In this document: piece after piece, positions 1-8,869 of the stretch
Layout of the letters: each line of letters starts with the position of its first letter
Position numbering within the stretch: the first letter of the stretch is position 1
Source of the DNA: Hyphomonadaceae bacterium
GTDB taxonomy: Bacteria > Pseudomonadota > Alphaproteobacteria > Caulobacterales > Maricaulaceae
Direction of reading: 5' to 3'
NCBI GenBank assembly: GCA_014324115.1
Contig: JACOMS010000001.1
Coordinates: 1 to 64,000, forward strand
Length of the DNA stretch: 64,000 nucleotides
Notes under the pieces: model-generated
Seen by the model: the letters and a program-made list of their open reading frames with translations, nothing else
Told to the model about the DNA's origin: nothing
Databases searched by the model: none
Program-made: the position numbers and the translations under genes

Positions 1-1
1 T

Positions 2-214
2 GATGCTGCTGTTCCCGGGTTAAATCGGGGCAACGCATATCGACTGGAATTTCCGCTGCCTGTATCCGGATTGGTCTCGGCTTTTGATAAAATAGCTGGG
101 CCGTTTTGGAAGCGCAGAGCGGTAAACCTCAAAGAGATAGAGACCCTCGCCGCCATCCGCGACCTGCTGCTGCCCAAACTCATGTCCGGCGAAATCCGCC
201 TGCGTGAGCGGTAA
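2..214 (+). CDS. hsdS: Type I restriction-modification specificity subunit, C-terminal part
   Basis: The reading frame is open from the left edge to a TAA at 212-214 and is absent from the ORF track because its start lies outside the window. It reads PGLNRGNAY, then FPLPVSGLVSAFDKI, then RDLLLPKLMSGEIRLRER before the stop. The LNR-x-x-Y pattern closing a target-recognition domain and the terminal RDLLLPKLMSGEI helix are typical of HsdS, the DNA-recognition subunit of type I R-M complexes. About 70 residues are present. hsdM and hsdR would be expected upstream. The track ORF on the opposite strand (20-328) is a shadow. Family assignment is fairly sure; target sequence and activity cannot be judged. 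Confidence 0.75.
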   Translation, partial: DAAVPGLNRGNAYRLEFPLPVSGLVSAFDKIAGPFWKRRAVNLKEIETLAAIRDLLLPKLMSGEIRLRER

Positions 215-260
215 AAAGGGCCGGATACCAGGGTCAAGCCACAGATGCGCAATGTCACAT

Positions 261-1184
261 CTAGCCGTGAAGGCCGTCAATGACAGATTGTTCGAGAATC
301 TTCGCATGTTCCGGTTTGGGTGCGACAAGTCGGCGCTCCTTGAGGTGTATAAGCCCGTTCACAACTGACACGGTCGCATAACTCCTGCCCGTCAGAGGGT
401 TGACGAAATTATGTATCAGCTTCCGGACCTTGCTCGCGACGCCGCGTACACCGGAATAAATGTGATAAGGATCGCTTGGTTCAGCCGACCGGTGCACGGA
501 AAGTTTCAGCTCCAGCATGACGCCCGTGCTTTCTGCCTCATGCCAGGTCTGTGCATCAAAATCCGGCCAGCCTTTGTAAAAAACGGCATTCGTGTCGGAC
601 AGACGTCCGATATAGGCTTGGGCCGCGATCATCTGAAATACATTCGTTTCTTCCGTCAGGAAAATGCCCATACCGACCTGATCACACCCCCAGACCCGGA
701 GCTGTTCCAGATTCGGTCCGGTCATGATGTCATGACCGGACAGGCCCTTAGGGCGGGCGATATCCGGCGGGAGCGCAAGTTTTTTTGTCGCCGTTTCCCG
801 TACACGGTTTGGCCAGGGAAAGGTTTCGTCCGTGCGACGACAGGTGTGGTCAAGATTCTCAATCAAAGTCGCGGCGACCTTGCCCCCGTGGTGATACATG
901 ATATGGGTGAGTTGCAGGGAGCTCTCGTCCAATCGCGACAGCCCCGTTTCGATATGAAGCTGTGTGCCCGGGCGGGCCTCCCTGATGTACTTGATATGGA
1001 CATCGCGCAGCCGCACCGTGCTGGATACGCCGGGTTTAAAGGCGTCACGCAGGCCGAGCTGTATCAGAAACATTTGACGTGCCTGCACGGCCTTGCCGAG
1101 ATAATGTCGCATATTCAAATGGCCAAGCTCGTCACACTCCCACACATTAGCTATGCCTGACCATGCTACGACGAAATTTTTCAT
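261..1184 (-). CDS. Acyl-CoA thioesterase-like protein, double hot-dog
   Basis: A 307-residue protein whose N-terminus carries DELGHLNMRHY, the Asp-x-x-x-His-x-Asn signature of the 4-hydroxybenzoyl-CoA thioesterase type hot-dog fold. The length is about twice a single hot-dog domain and a second related stretch begins near residue 150, so two fused domains are likely. Members hydrolyse acyl-CoA thioesters in the cytoplasm; the substrate here is unknown. The ATG lies 4 bp downstream of the stop of the zur-like gene on the same strand, so the two are probably cotranscribed. Why a thioesterase would travel with a zinc regulator is not evident from the sequence. Confidence 0.7.
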   Translation of the reverse strand: MKNFVVAWSGIANVWECDELGHLNMRHYLGKAVQARQMFLIQLGLRDAFKPGVSSTVRLRDVHIKYIREARPGTQLHIETGLSRLDESSLQLTHIMYHHGGKVAATLIENLDHTCRRTDETFPWPNRVRETATKKLALPPDIARPKGLSGHDIMTGPNLEQLRVWGCDQVGMGIFLTEETNVFQMIAAQAYIGRLSDTNAVFYKGWPDFDAQTWHEAESTGVMLELKLSVHRSAEPSDPYHIYSGVRGVASKVRKLIHNFVNPLTGRSYATVSVVNGLIHLKERRLVAPKPEHAKILEQSVIDGLHG

Positions 1185-1188
1185 GGCC

Positions 1189-1629
1189 TCAGGCTGTTTT
1201 GCATTGCCCGCAATTGCCGTAATGTTCGATCACGCTACGTGAAACCGTAAACCCCTCAGGCACGCAATTCATATGATCATCGGCATTGCGTTCCTGGACG
1301 CGTTCACAGTTGTTGCAAATGAAAAATTCCGCCGCATGGCTGGAATGGACATGGCTACAGGGAACGTAGGCATTCAGCGCCTCAACCCGGTGGATCAGAC
1401 CGAGTTTTGAGAAAAACTCCAGTGCACGGTAAACGGTCGGCGGTTCAGGTGAGCCGTGCTCCGGTTCAAGCCGCTCTAGCAGGCCATAGGCTTTGACAGG
1501 TTCTCCGGCGGCAACAATCAGATCGAAGATATGCGCACGCAAGGGTGTGAACCTTTTTCCGGCCTGTCGACAAATTTCGCGGGCATGGGCGATGCGGACT
1601 GCGTGTGTATCCGGTGTTTGCGTCATCAT
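1189..1629 (-). CDS. zur: Fur-family regulator, probably zinc uptake regulator Zur
   Basis: 146 residues, the normal Fur-family length. The N-terminal winged helix includes RFTPLRAHIFDLI and TVYRALEFFSKLGLIH, as in Fur and Zur. The C-terminal half has a histidine-rich stretch (CSHVHSSHAAEFF) and two Cys-x2-Cys pairs (CNNC and CGQC) that would form the structural zinc site. The CSH-x-H region and the absence of the usual Fur HHDH motif favour Zur over Fur. Zur represses zinc import genes when zinc is replete. No znuABC genes and no clear Zur box are seen in this window, so the targets must lie elsewhere. The gene is first of a two-gene unit with the thioesterase. Confidence 0.75.
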   Translation of the reverse strand: MMTQTPDTHAVRIAHAREICRQAGKRFTPLRAHIFDLIVAAGEPVKAYGLLERLEPEHGSPEPPTVYRALEFFSKLGLIHRVEALNAYVPCSHVHSSHAAEFFICNNCERVQERNADDHMNCVPEGFTVSRSVIEHYGNCGQCKTA

Positions 1630-1718
1630 CCCTGATTACGGGAAAACATCCTGCGCGTCCAGATGTGTCCGGCTTCAATAATTCTTCCATTGAAACCCTG
1701 CCCCTTTGTCGTTAGAAG

Positions 1719-1892
1719 GTGCCAAGTAAACTCCACCTGTCTTACGCAGGAGCGGAGATAACGAAGTATCCGGACCTGCAGGAGGGCTCAAAAGCGGATC
1801 ATGATTTTGACGATTTGGAATTGGGAAGAGTAGATATGAAATTGCCGAAGAGGTATAAGTACAAAGCGTCAGCAAGGCAGGAATATCCTTGA
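1719..1892 (+). CDS. Possible 57-residue small ORF upstream of sapC
   Basis: Too short for the ORF track. A GTG-initiated frame runs 57 codons to a TGA at 1890-1892 and reads MPSKLHLSYAGAEITKYPDL, continuing to a basic end (PKRYKYKASARQEYP). The purine-rich AGAAGG lies immediately before or overlapping the GTG, which is not ideal spacing. No homologue is recognised. It could be chance, or the remnant of a longer gene. It and the next small ORF fill the 302-bp gap between zur and sapC. Confidence 0.22.
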   Translation: MPSKLHLSYAGAEITKYPDLQEGSKADHDFDDLELGRVDMKLPKRYKYKASARQEYP

Positions 1893-1931
1893 TTGAGGGG
1901 GAAAGTGTTCTCACGGGTTATATGAATTCAG

Positions 1932-2162
1932 ATGCTGTATCAAACAGCGGAAGGTATCCGGGACCTGGACGATTTTTTGCGGGAAGACTTGCCAAACGAA
2001 CAACCGGCTATTGACACGAGGGGAAATTCACCGGATACAGGGAAGAGTGTTCCGGCGGGTATTTCGCTCTGTCGGCAGGAGGGAAACGTAATCTACCTGC
2101 CCTTGGCACACAAACAAGCAAAGAACCCTCGACTGGAGGACGTGCGGGAATGGATAGAATGA
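1932..2162 (+). CDS. Small hypothetical protein, 76 residues
   Basis: The frame reads MLYQTAEGIRDLDDFL near the start and DVREWIE at the end. It contains the plausible hydrophobic strand EGNVIYLPLA. No family is recognised. Its TGA overlaps an ATG (ATGA at 2159-2162) that is in frame with the downstream SapC gene, an arrangement typical of translational coupling. That overlap is the main reason to treat it as real. The antisense track ORFs here look like shadows. Confidence 0.38.
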   Translation: MLYQTAEGIRDLDDFLREDLPNEQPAIDTRGNSPDTGKSVPAGISLCRQEGNVIYLPLAHKQAKNPRLEDVREWIE

Positions 2163-2203
2163 ACGGGAACGTTATGGCGAGCGACTGGCAGGCACGGGGT
2201 AAC

Positions 2204-2962
2204 ATGAACATTACCGGAAATGTACTTTTTTATAAAAACCCCCAACCCCTGGTCCGGGACAGGCACTTGAATCATGGTGTGACCTCTGTCCCGCGTCCAT
2301 TTGATTTTATGGCGCGGCAGCATTTCGTGCCGGTCACGGCCCCGGAATTCGGCTCGGCCGCTGCATCCTTTCCGGTTATTTTTGCCGGGGATAACAAGGC
2401 TCCGCTGGCCGTGATGGGGATCCGTTCCGGCGAGAACCTGTTTGTTACAGACGGCCAGTTTGCACAGGATTTCTACATACCGGCCTTTGCGCGCCGATAC
2501 CCGTTCGTTTTGGCCGGTGATCAACAAAATGACCGTTTCATCGTCTGTGTTGACGCCGATGCGGAATGCGTCACAGATAACAACCCGAACCAGAAATTTT
2601 TTGATGGAGGGGACACTAGTCCTTTTACGAAGGAAGCCTTCCAGTTCCTGCAGAATTTCGAGCGTGACCGTCAGGCAACCGATCTCATGGTCAAGCGGTT
2701 CAAGGAGACCGACCTGTTCGAGTCAAAGGACATGCATTTTCAGGGGCAAAACGCGGACGGCTCTCCGGCCGAGCGTCAAAAAATTGCCGATTATTTCGCA
2801 ATCACCGAGGACAGGCTTCGTGCCCTTGATGGGAAAACGCTGAAAAAATTCACAGATAACGGGTATCTGGCCGTCGCCTATGCCCATATAGTCTCACTGG
2901 GAAACTGGCAACGTCTGGTCAATATGACCCTGCGCCGGGCCGCGACCCAACGGGCAGCATAA
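2204..2962 (+). CDS. sapC: SapC family protein
   Basis: About 252 residues from the chosen ATG. The sequence NITGNVLFYKNPQPL, the PVIFAGD segment and the PAFARRYPFVLA segment are characteristic of the SapC family, named from S-layer-associated gene clusters in Campylobacter and common in Caulobacterales relatives. The molecular function is not established. I prefer ATG 2204 because homologues begin close to the LFYKNPQPL strand; in-frame ATGs at 2150, 2159 and 2177 would add up to 18 residues, and 2159 overlaps the stop of the small ORF upstream. It has no signal peptide. No S-layer structural gene is recognised nearby. Confidence 0.75.
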   Translation: MNITGNVLFYKNPQPLVRDRHLNHGVTSVPRPFDFMARQHFVPVTAPEFGSAAASFPVIFAGDNKAPLAVMGIRSGENLFVTDGQFAQDFYIPAFARRYPFVLAGDQQNDRFIVCVDADAECVTDNNPNQKFFDGGDTSPFTKEAFQFLQNFERDRQATDLMVKRFKETDLFESKDMHFQGQNADGSPAERQKIADYFAITEDRLRALDGKTLKKFTDNGYLAVAYAHIVSLGNWQRLVNMTLRRAATQRAA

Positions 2963-3044
2963 GAGAGATTCGATAATATAAATTTTGCGTGAGAGACAGG
3001 CCTTGAGCATAGGCTTGTCAATCAATCTGCGATATGCGGAAGTG

Positions 3045-5168
3045 ATGCGGAATTTCTTGAGTTTACTGATTGTCTGTATGGTGGTGCTTGGCGGTTCCGC
3101 CCATGCGGCCCAGACCGGGCGGGTGGATACAGGCAAGGTGGTTGCACAGCTTGTCTCCACCCATGACAGCGTTGCACCCGGACAGGATTTTTATATTGCC
3201 CTGCGCACGGAGCTGGATCCCGGTTGGCACACTTACTGGCGCAACCCGGGCGACAGTGGAGAGCCGGTGCAGATTACATGGGACGTGCCGGAAACGCTGA
3301 CTTACGGCGATATGGTCTGGCCCCTGCCCTACCCCATAGCGACCGGTCCGATCATCAATTACGGATTTGAGGGCGTTCCGTTTTTCCCGGTGAAATTTAC
3401 CGTTTCCGGGACCGCCAGGGCAGGCGATGTCCTCAATATCAATGCCGATATTTACTATCTTGTCTGTGCGGATGTCTGTATTCCTGAAGACACACGGCTA
3501 TCACTGGAAATTCCCGTCGGTGAAGGTATTGTAGATACCCGGTGGAGCCGGATCATAAACTATGAGGTTTCCAAAGCCCCGATGTTCGGAAATGCCAGGG
3601 CCGGACTGATTCAAAGCTCTGACAATGTTGTTTTGACAGTACAAAACCTGCCTGAGGGGGCAGATCCCGGTAAAGCCTATTTTTTCCCGTTTGAGCAGGG
3701 AATTATCGAACATAGTGAACCGCAAACTGTCACGATCGGAGCAGATGGATTTCAGCTAGTCACCGGAGCCGGGTTTTCCTGGGGGTCCGGTACACCGGAA
3801 AACGTCAATGGCCTGATCAGCTACAATCTGGATGGCGGGTATACGGGTGAATTGGTCTCTGTGATCAGCGGAGAGGCGCTTGATGTCGGGGTCGCGCCCG
3901 TCAAAGCACCGTTGCAGGCTGATGGGGCTGCGGTCACATTCACCGCGACGGACAATGTGGGTATTGTCGCGCCTGTCAAAGCACTGTTGCAGGCTGATGG
4001 AACGGGTTTATGGGGTGCCGTGATCGGCGCGCTCATCGGGGGGCTCATCCTTAATCTGATGCCGTGTGTGTTTCCGGTCATTTCCCTGAAAATGTTGAGT
4101 ATTGCCAAAATGGCACACGGTGAGCGCGGTGCCGTCCAGAAAGAAACCTGGATTTATACCGCAGGCGTTATCGCTACTTTCGCTGCGCTTACGCTTTTTC
4201 TGATCCTGCTCAAGGAAAGCTGGGGCTTTCAGCTCCAATCCCCGCCTGTTGTCGGTGCCCTCGCACTTTTGTTGTTTGTTGTCGGCTTAAATCTGTTGGG
4301 TGTTTTTGAAGTCAACATAAATCTGGCCGGTACTTCCACTTCAAACAATGCATTTTTCACCGGTGCCCTGGCCGTTATCGTCGCGACACCCTGCACAGCT
4401 CCATTCATGGCCGGGGCGATAGGGTTTGCCTTGACGCAATCTGTACCCGTCATCATCGCTGTGTTTCTGGCCCTGGCCACAGGATTTGCCTTGCCGTTTC
4501 TTGTTATCGCCTATGTGCCGGGACTATTGAAACACATCCCCAAACCCGGTCCGTGGATGGTGCGGTTCAGGGAATTTCTCGCTTTTCCCATGTTTGCTGC
4601 TGCCGTCTGGCTGGTTTGGGTGTTGACACTGCAGGCCGGAGAGACCGGGCTGTTGCGCCTGCTCGCCGCTTTTCTGGGTGTCAGTTTTGCTATCTGGTTG
4701 TTCAAACGAAAGGGTTTATTTTCCCGCGGGGTTGCCATCCTGGCCGTTATGGCAGCCCTCTCGACCACCCTCATGCTTCATCCCAAGGCGGTCGCCTATG
4801 AGGGTACACAGGCCTGGTCGCCTGAGAAAGTTGCCGAGCTGCGCGCCGAGGGTCGGGCCGTGTTCGTCGATTTCACGGCCGCCTGGTGCGTAACCTGCCA
4901 AGCCAACAAAAAGGCGGTCCTCGACTCAGAAGCCGTGCGTGAGGCCTTTGCCCGTACCAATACCGCCTTTCTGGTTGCGGACTGGACGAACAAGAATGAT
5001 GCGATCAAGGCCGAGCTTGCACGTCATGGTCGCTCAGGCGTGCCGCTGTATCTGCTCTTCACGCCCGGTCACAATTATGTGAGTCCTGAAATTTTACCTC
5101 AAATTCTCACAAAGGATGTGGTAATAAGGAGACTGGAGGCGGCGATGTCGAATGCGCCGCGAGGGTAA
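3045..5168 (+). CDS. dsbD: DsbD/ScsB-type thiol:disulfide interchange protein
   Basis: About 707 residues. An N-terminal signal peptide (MRNFLSLLIVCMVVLGGSAHA) is followed by a DsbD-alpha-like periplasmic domain with a Cys pair (VCADVCIPED), an eight-helix-type membrane domain with the redox cysteines in LMPCVFPVISLKML and ATPCTAPFMAGAIG, and a C-terminal thioredoxin-like domain with AAWCVTCQANK. These three modules relay electrons from cytoplasmic thioredoxin to periplasmic thiols. ATG 3045 is chosen over the track start (2985) because it directly precedes the signal peptide and has GGAAG upstream. The linker before the membrane domain holds a 35-bp direct repeat with a 75-bp period. The next gene is a secreted thioredoxin-like protein, a plausible partner. 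Confidence 0.88.
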   Translation: MRNFLSLLIVCMVVLGGSAHAAQTGRVDTGKVVAQLVSTHDSVAPGQDFYIALRTELDPGWHTYWRNPGDSGEPVQITWDVPETLTYGDMVWPLPYPIATGPIINYGFEGVPFFPVKFTVSGTARAGDVLNINADIYYLVCADVCIPEDTRLSLEIPVGEGIVDTRWSRIINYEVSKAPMFGNARAGLIQSSDNVVLTVQNLPEGADPGKAYFFPFEQGIIEHSEPQTVTIGADGFQLVTGAGFSWGSGTPENVNGLISYNLDGGYTGELVSVISGEALDVGVAPVKAPLQADGAAVTFTATDNVGIVAPVKALLQADGTGLWGAVIGALIGGLILNLMPCVFPVISLKMLSIAKMAHGERGAVQKETWIYTAGVIATFAALTLFLILLKESWGFQLQSPPVVGALALLLFVVGLNLLGVFEVNINLAGTSTSNNAFFTGALAVIVATPCTAPFMAGAIGFALTQSVPVIIAVFLALATGFALPFLVIAYVPGLLKHIPKPGPWMVRFREFLAFPMFAAAVWLVWVLTLQAGETGLLRLLAAFLGVSFAIWLFKRKGLFSRGVAILAVMAALSTTLMLHPKAVAYEGTQAWSPEKVAELRAEGRAVFVDFTAAWCVTCQANKKAVLDSEAVREAFARTNTAFLVADWTNKNDAIKAELARHGRSGVPLYLLFTPGHNYVSPEILPQILTKDVVIRRLEAAMSNAPRG
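3891..4000 (+). repeat. Direct repeat (35 bp, 75-bp period) inside dsbD
   Basis: The segments 3891-3925 and 3966-4000 differ at only two positions and encode VAPVKAPLQADG and VAPVKALLQADG. The intervening codons read AAVTFTATDNVGI, unlike the rest of DsbD but like the HYR/Ig repeats of the surface lipoproteins at 49.7-56.5 kb. The duplication is in frame and lies in the periplasmic linker. Confidence 0.9.
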
Positions 5169-5201
5169 TTCAGCCCGCTCTATAAATATGAGGAAAAACA
5201 C

Positions 5202-5834
5202 ATGACAAATCTTTTTCGCAACACGTTGATGGTTGCCGGTGCGGCATCTTTCATGGTCGCCGCGCCCGCTGCGGCCAAAATCGAAACCGGTTCGGCTGTG
5301 CCCGCCATGACCGTCGTTGACTCCAACGGCACGACGCATAACCTTTCGGATTTCGCTGGCAGTACGGTCGTCCTGGAGTGGACAAATCACGACTGTCCCT
5401 ATGTGATGAAGCATTACAATACGAGCTATGATGGCGGAAATATGCAAAACCTGCAAAAGGCCGCCGCCACTGACGGCGTGATCTGGTTGTCTGTTATTTC
5501 GTCTGCTCCCGGCAAGCAGGGCTACGTGACAGGTGAAGAGGCCAACGCATTAACTGCAAAGCGTGATGCTGCCCCGGCGGCTGTGATCCTTGATCCGGAG
5601 GGTGTGAAGGGTAAAACATTTTCAGCCAAGACGACTCCGCACATGTATATTATTAACGCCGACCGGACCCTCGTCTATCAGGGCGCCATTGATGACAATC
5701 CAAGCGCCAACCCCGACACCATTAAGGGTGCCAAAAATTATGTAACAGCCGCGCTGGACGCTGTTAAGGCAGGTCAAAATGTCGCCATTGGTGAAACCAC
5801 ACCTTACGGTTGCTCTGTCAAATACGGTTCATGA
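5202..5834 (+). CDS. Secreted thioredoxin-like/redoxin protein
   Basis: 210 residues with a clear signal peptide (MVAAPAAA then KIETG). The mature part has an AhpC/TSA-redoxin layout: SAVPAMTVVDSNG, NLSDFAGSTVVLEWTNHDCPYV, and a conserved TPHMYIINADRTLVYQG strand. The first active-site cysteine is in NHDCPYVMKHY and there is no CxxC; another cysteine lies near the C-terminus (YGCSVKYG). This is the common alphaproteobacterial periplasmic thioredoxin-family type. It begins 33 bp after dsbD with GAGGA ahead of the ATG, so it is likely coexpressed and possibly reduced by the DsbD protein. Substrate unknown. Confidence 0.75.
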   Translation: MTNLFRNTLMVAGAASFMVAAPAAAKIETGSAVPAMTVVDSNGTTHNLSDFAGSTVVLEWTNHDCPYVMKHYNTSYDGGNMQNLQKAAATDGVIWLSVISSAPGKQGYVTGEEANALTAKRDAAPAAVILDPEGVKGKTFSAKTTPHMYIINADRTLVYQGAIDDNPSANPDTIKGAKNYVTAALDAVKAGQNVAIGETTPYGCSVKYGS

Positions 5835-6011
5835 TATGTAGCCAAATCCGTTTTGGAGCAGGATAACAACTCTCCCGTATCGCGCCCCTCTTCGCCATAA
5901 TCCGCTGGCTGATGTTGACGATCCTGTTTTCGGGTGTCCCGGGGGCGGTCCGTTTTGGGTTTGGAATTCATCCCCGAATGTCTATATAGTCTTGGTAACA
6001 CCGGAGGCCTT

Positions 6012-7184
6012 ATGGGCAGGGAATTCAGTAATTGGGAAAGTGGACGCTGGATTGGGCGAACGCTCGAAGTGAAAAACGGTGTCTGTGCCGTGCCGGAAGG
6101 GCATATCAATGGCATGCCCGCCGGAACAGGATACACCGATGAGGTGAAATCAGCTACCGATCATCTCTATGAACGGGTCGCCGATTTCATACCTGAATTT
6201 GAGTGGCCTGCCTATGCGCCTCTGGTGCACGCTATCAACACCCTCAAAAGGGATAAAAACGCCGTCATCCTTGCCCATAATTACATGACGCCGGATATTT
6301 TCAATCTGGTTGGGGATTATCGCGGCGACAGTCTGGGTCTTGCCATTGAAGCCACCAAAACCGATGCCGATATGATCATACAGGCCGGTGTGCATTTCAT
6401 GGCCGAGACATCGAAAATCCTCTGCCCGGATAAACGGGTTTTTATTCCCTCCATGCGTGCGGGCTGCTCCCTCGCTTCATCCATCACCGGCAAAGATGTG
6501 GAACTGATCCGGGAACACTATCCCGGTATTCCGGTTGTGACTTATGTAAACACGTCCGCCGATGTAAAAGCCGGGAGTGATATTTGCTGCACGTCCTCAA
6601 ACGCTCGCGCTGTTGTCGAGCATATCTGCGCCGAATGGGATGTGAACAGGGTCATTATGCTGCCCGATGAATATCTGGCCAGAAATGTCGCCAAACACAC
6701 CCATGTCGAAGTCATTACCTGGCATGGACGCTGCGAGGTGCATGCGCGCTTTTCGGCTCAAGACATCAGGGATATGCGTTCCGCCAATCCCGGCGTTGTC
6801 GTACTCGCCCACCCGGAATGCCCTCCGGAGGTGGTCGAAGAGTCCGATTTCACCGGCTCGACCCAGGCGATGAGTGATTACGTCAAGGACAACCAGCCCG
6901 GCAAGGTTATCCTGCTCACCGAATGTTCCATGTCGGACAATGTCGCGGGCATGAATCCCGGTGTCGATTTTGTCCGGCCGTGCAATCTTTGCCCGCATAT
7001 GAAACGCATCACGCTGGGAAATATCCATGAATGTCTGCGCGACGAAACCAATGAAGTGCTCGTGGACGAAGCGACCCGGGTGAAGGCCCGCAAGGCCGTT
7101 ATGGACATGATTGATGTAAAATTTGATCCGGAAAAAGCTCACTTCGATCCGGACGCGCCGGAAAAAGACGTGAAGGTGATTTAA
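6012..7184 (+). CDS. nadA: Quinolinate synthase NadA
   Basis: About 390 residues. NadA condenses iminoaspartate with dihydroxyacetone phosphate to quinolinate in de novo NAD synthesis, using a 4Fe-4S cluster. Recognisable parts are [68 protein letters not shown] and [14 protein letters not shown]; the cysteines in RAGC, HPEC and CNLC are the expected cluster ligands. The track start (5934) is rejected in favour of ATG 6012, which has GGAGG six bases upstream. No nadB or nadC is adjacent. It converges on pepA. Confidence 0.93.
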   Translation: MGREFSNWESGRWIGRTLEVKNGVCAVPEGHINGMPAGTGYTDEVKSATDHLYERVADFIPEFEWPAYAPLVHAINTLKRDKNAVILAHNYMTPDIFNLVGDYRGDSLGLAIEATKTDADMIIQAGVHFMAETSKILCPDKRVFIPSMRAGCSLASSITGKDVELIREHYPGIPVVTYVNTSADVKAGSDICCTSSNARAVVEHICAEWDVNRVIMLPDEYLARNVAKHTHVEVITWHGRCEVHARFSAQDIRDMRSANPGVVVLAHPECPPEVVEESDFTGSTQAMSDYVKDNQPGKVILLTECSMSDNVAGMNPGVDFVRPCNLCPHMKRITLGNIHECLRDETNEVLVDEATRVKARKAVMDMIDVKFDPEKAHFDPDAPEKDVKVI

Positions 7185-7260
7185 GCACCGGGCGTCTCGC
7201 GCAATTCAGGCCGTGTTATCGGCCCTGTCATCCATCACCGGGAGGCGGAATTTGCAGGCT

Positions 7261-8802
7261 TTATTTGTCCGCTTCCGCGCGCACCAATTCATCCATGAAG
7301 CGCACGCCCCATCCGGCGTGGCCCTTGGGGATGGTGGGTTTGGCACTGTCCTGCCAGTCGACACCCGCGATATCAAGATGGACCCAAGGGAGGTCTTCAT
7401 CGACAAATGTGCCGACGACCGCTGCGCCAATGGACGCGCCGGGGTTGCCCGCCGTGCTGACAATATCAGCGATGTCGGATTCGATCTGCTCGAAATGGCC
7501 ATCATTCAGGGGAAGCGGCCAAACATCTTCACCGGCCAGATCGCCGATCTTCATCATGCGCAGGGACAACGCCCAGTCACGGGTCAAAACGGCCCCGTAA
7601 TCATCACCCATAGCGCGGGCGGCTGCCCCGGTGAGGGTCGCAATGTTCAAGAGCATATAGGGATCATGCTCCTGTTGCGTGTATTGAACGGCATCAATCA
7701 GCTGCAACCGTCCCTCGGCGTCTGTGGAGCCGATTTCCACAGTCTTGCCGCCCATGGAGGTCAGCACGTCGCCCGGACGGATAGCATCGGCGGCAGGCAT
7801 GTTTTCCGAAAGCGGCATGACGCCGACTACATTGATATTCTCACCGCGTTTTGCCGTGGCGAGCAGGGTTCCGGCGACGGCCGCCGCGCCGGACAGGTCG
7901 GATTTCATATACCACATATTGGCATTCGGCTTCAGGCTGATTCCGCCTGTGTCAAATGTAACGCCTTTACCGACCAGGGCGAGCGGCGCATCTCCGGGTG
8001 TGCCGCCCGTATAGTTCACGATCAGCATGCGCCCGTCATGGACAGAACCGCGGGCTGTACCGAGTAGAACACCCATACCGTAACGACGCATGTCTGCCTC
8101 GTCCAGAACAGTGATGTGAACATTCGACACGCCGCTAAATCCGGGCTGAACCCGCTCTATGAAAGTTTGCGGGTAAATCACGTTGCCTGGCTCCGTGCCC
8201 AGATCCCGGGCGAGATAGACGCCTTCGACCACGTGAACAAGGTCATTATCGAACAGGCGGAGTGCTGCGTCAGCATCATCAACATGGAGCGTTACGACTT
8301 GGGGGTCGTCCATATCGGTTCCAACATCCTTGAATTTGTACTTGTCAAAATCATAGGCGCGAAGGGCAAACCCCTTGGCTATATGGGCCCCCGGCGCGGC
8401 GATGCGGCTGTGTAAACCATCCGCGATGACCGTGGCATTTCCGTCGGCCTGGCTTGCGGCATGTCCGCCCAGATCGTGCAATTCGCGTTTGGTCAACATT
8501 TCATCACCCATACCGATGACCGTAACCGTATCGAAAGGGGCAAGTGCATGGAAACTTGCGATTTTGCCGAAGGAGCCGTCAAACTCATGCCTGTGAAGGG
8601 CGGTGGACAGGCGTCCGCCAAGAATCTGGTCGAGCTCTTCGCCCAAGTCGCTAAGGCCTTCATTATCGGCGAACAAGACGACATCACCGCGCTCCGGCAA
8701 GTCAGTCACATTGAAGCGAAATTCAGGCATGTCGGCGGCAACGGCTGATGTTGCCCCCAGAGCAAGAGCCGATGAAAGAACAAGTGTTGCGGTCAGGCGC
8801 AT
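7261..8802 (-). CDS. pepA: Leucyl aminopeptidase (M17), exported
   Basis: About 513 residues with an N-terminal signal peptide (MRLTATLVLSSALALGATSAVA). The M17 catalytic region is complete: LVGKGVTFDTGGISLKP, MKSDLSGAAAV and STDAEGRLQL, supplying the Lys, Asp and Glu residues that hold the two metals. The usual NTDAEGR motif reads STDAEGR here, a mild departure. Most PepA proteins are cytoplasmic, so this secreted form probably trims peptides in the periplasm or outside. ATG 8802 has GGAG in front; the track start is an upstream TTG. Two overlapping inverted repeats lie in the divergent region shared with ppk2. Confidence 0.88.
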   Translation of the reverse strand: MRLTATLVLSSALALGATSAVAADMPEFRFNVTDLPERGDVVLFADNEGLSDLGEELDQILGGRLSTALHRHEFDGSFGKIASFHALAPFDTVTVIGMGDEMLTKRELHDLGGHAASQADGNATVIADGLHSRIAAPGAHIAKGFALRAYDFDKYKFKDVGTDMDDPQVVTLHVDDADAALRLFDNDLVHVVEGVYLARDLGTEPGNVIYPQTFIERVQPGFSGVSNVHITVLDEADMRRYGMGVLLGTARGSVHDGRMLIVNYTGGTPGDAPLALVGKGVTFDTGGISLKPNANMWYMKSDLSGAAAVAGTLLATAKRGENINVVGVMPLSENMPAADAIRPGDVLTSMGGKTVEIGSTDAEGRLQLIDAVQYTQQEHDPYMLLNIATLTGAAARAMGDDYGAVLTRDWALSLRMMKIGDLAGEDVWPLPLNDGHFEQIESDIADIVSTAGNPGASIGAAVVGTFVDEDLPWVHLDIAGVDWQDSAKPTIPKGHAGWGVRFMDELVRAEADK

Positions 8803-8869
8803 GAATATCTCCAAAAAGTTGATTTGCGACGTAAACAGTAGCTTATGCGACGGGTTTTAATCAACACCA

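Noticed and set aside
411-1160. 249-residue plus-strand ORF
   Set aside because: Lies antisense to the thioesterase gene, no recognisable domain; shadow.
7213-8067. 284-residue plus-strand ORF
   Set aside because: Antisense to pepA whose M17 motifs are intact; shadow.
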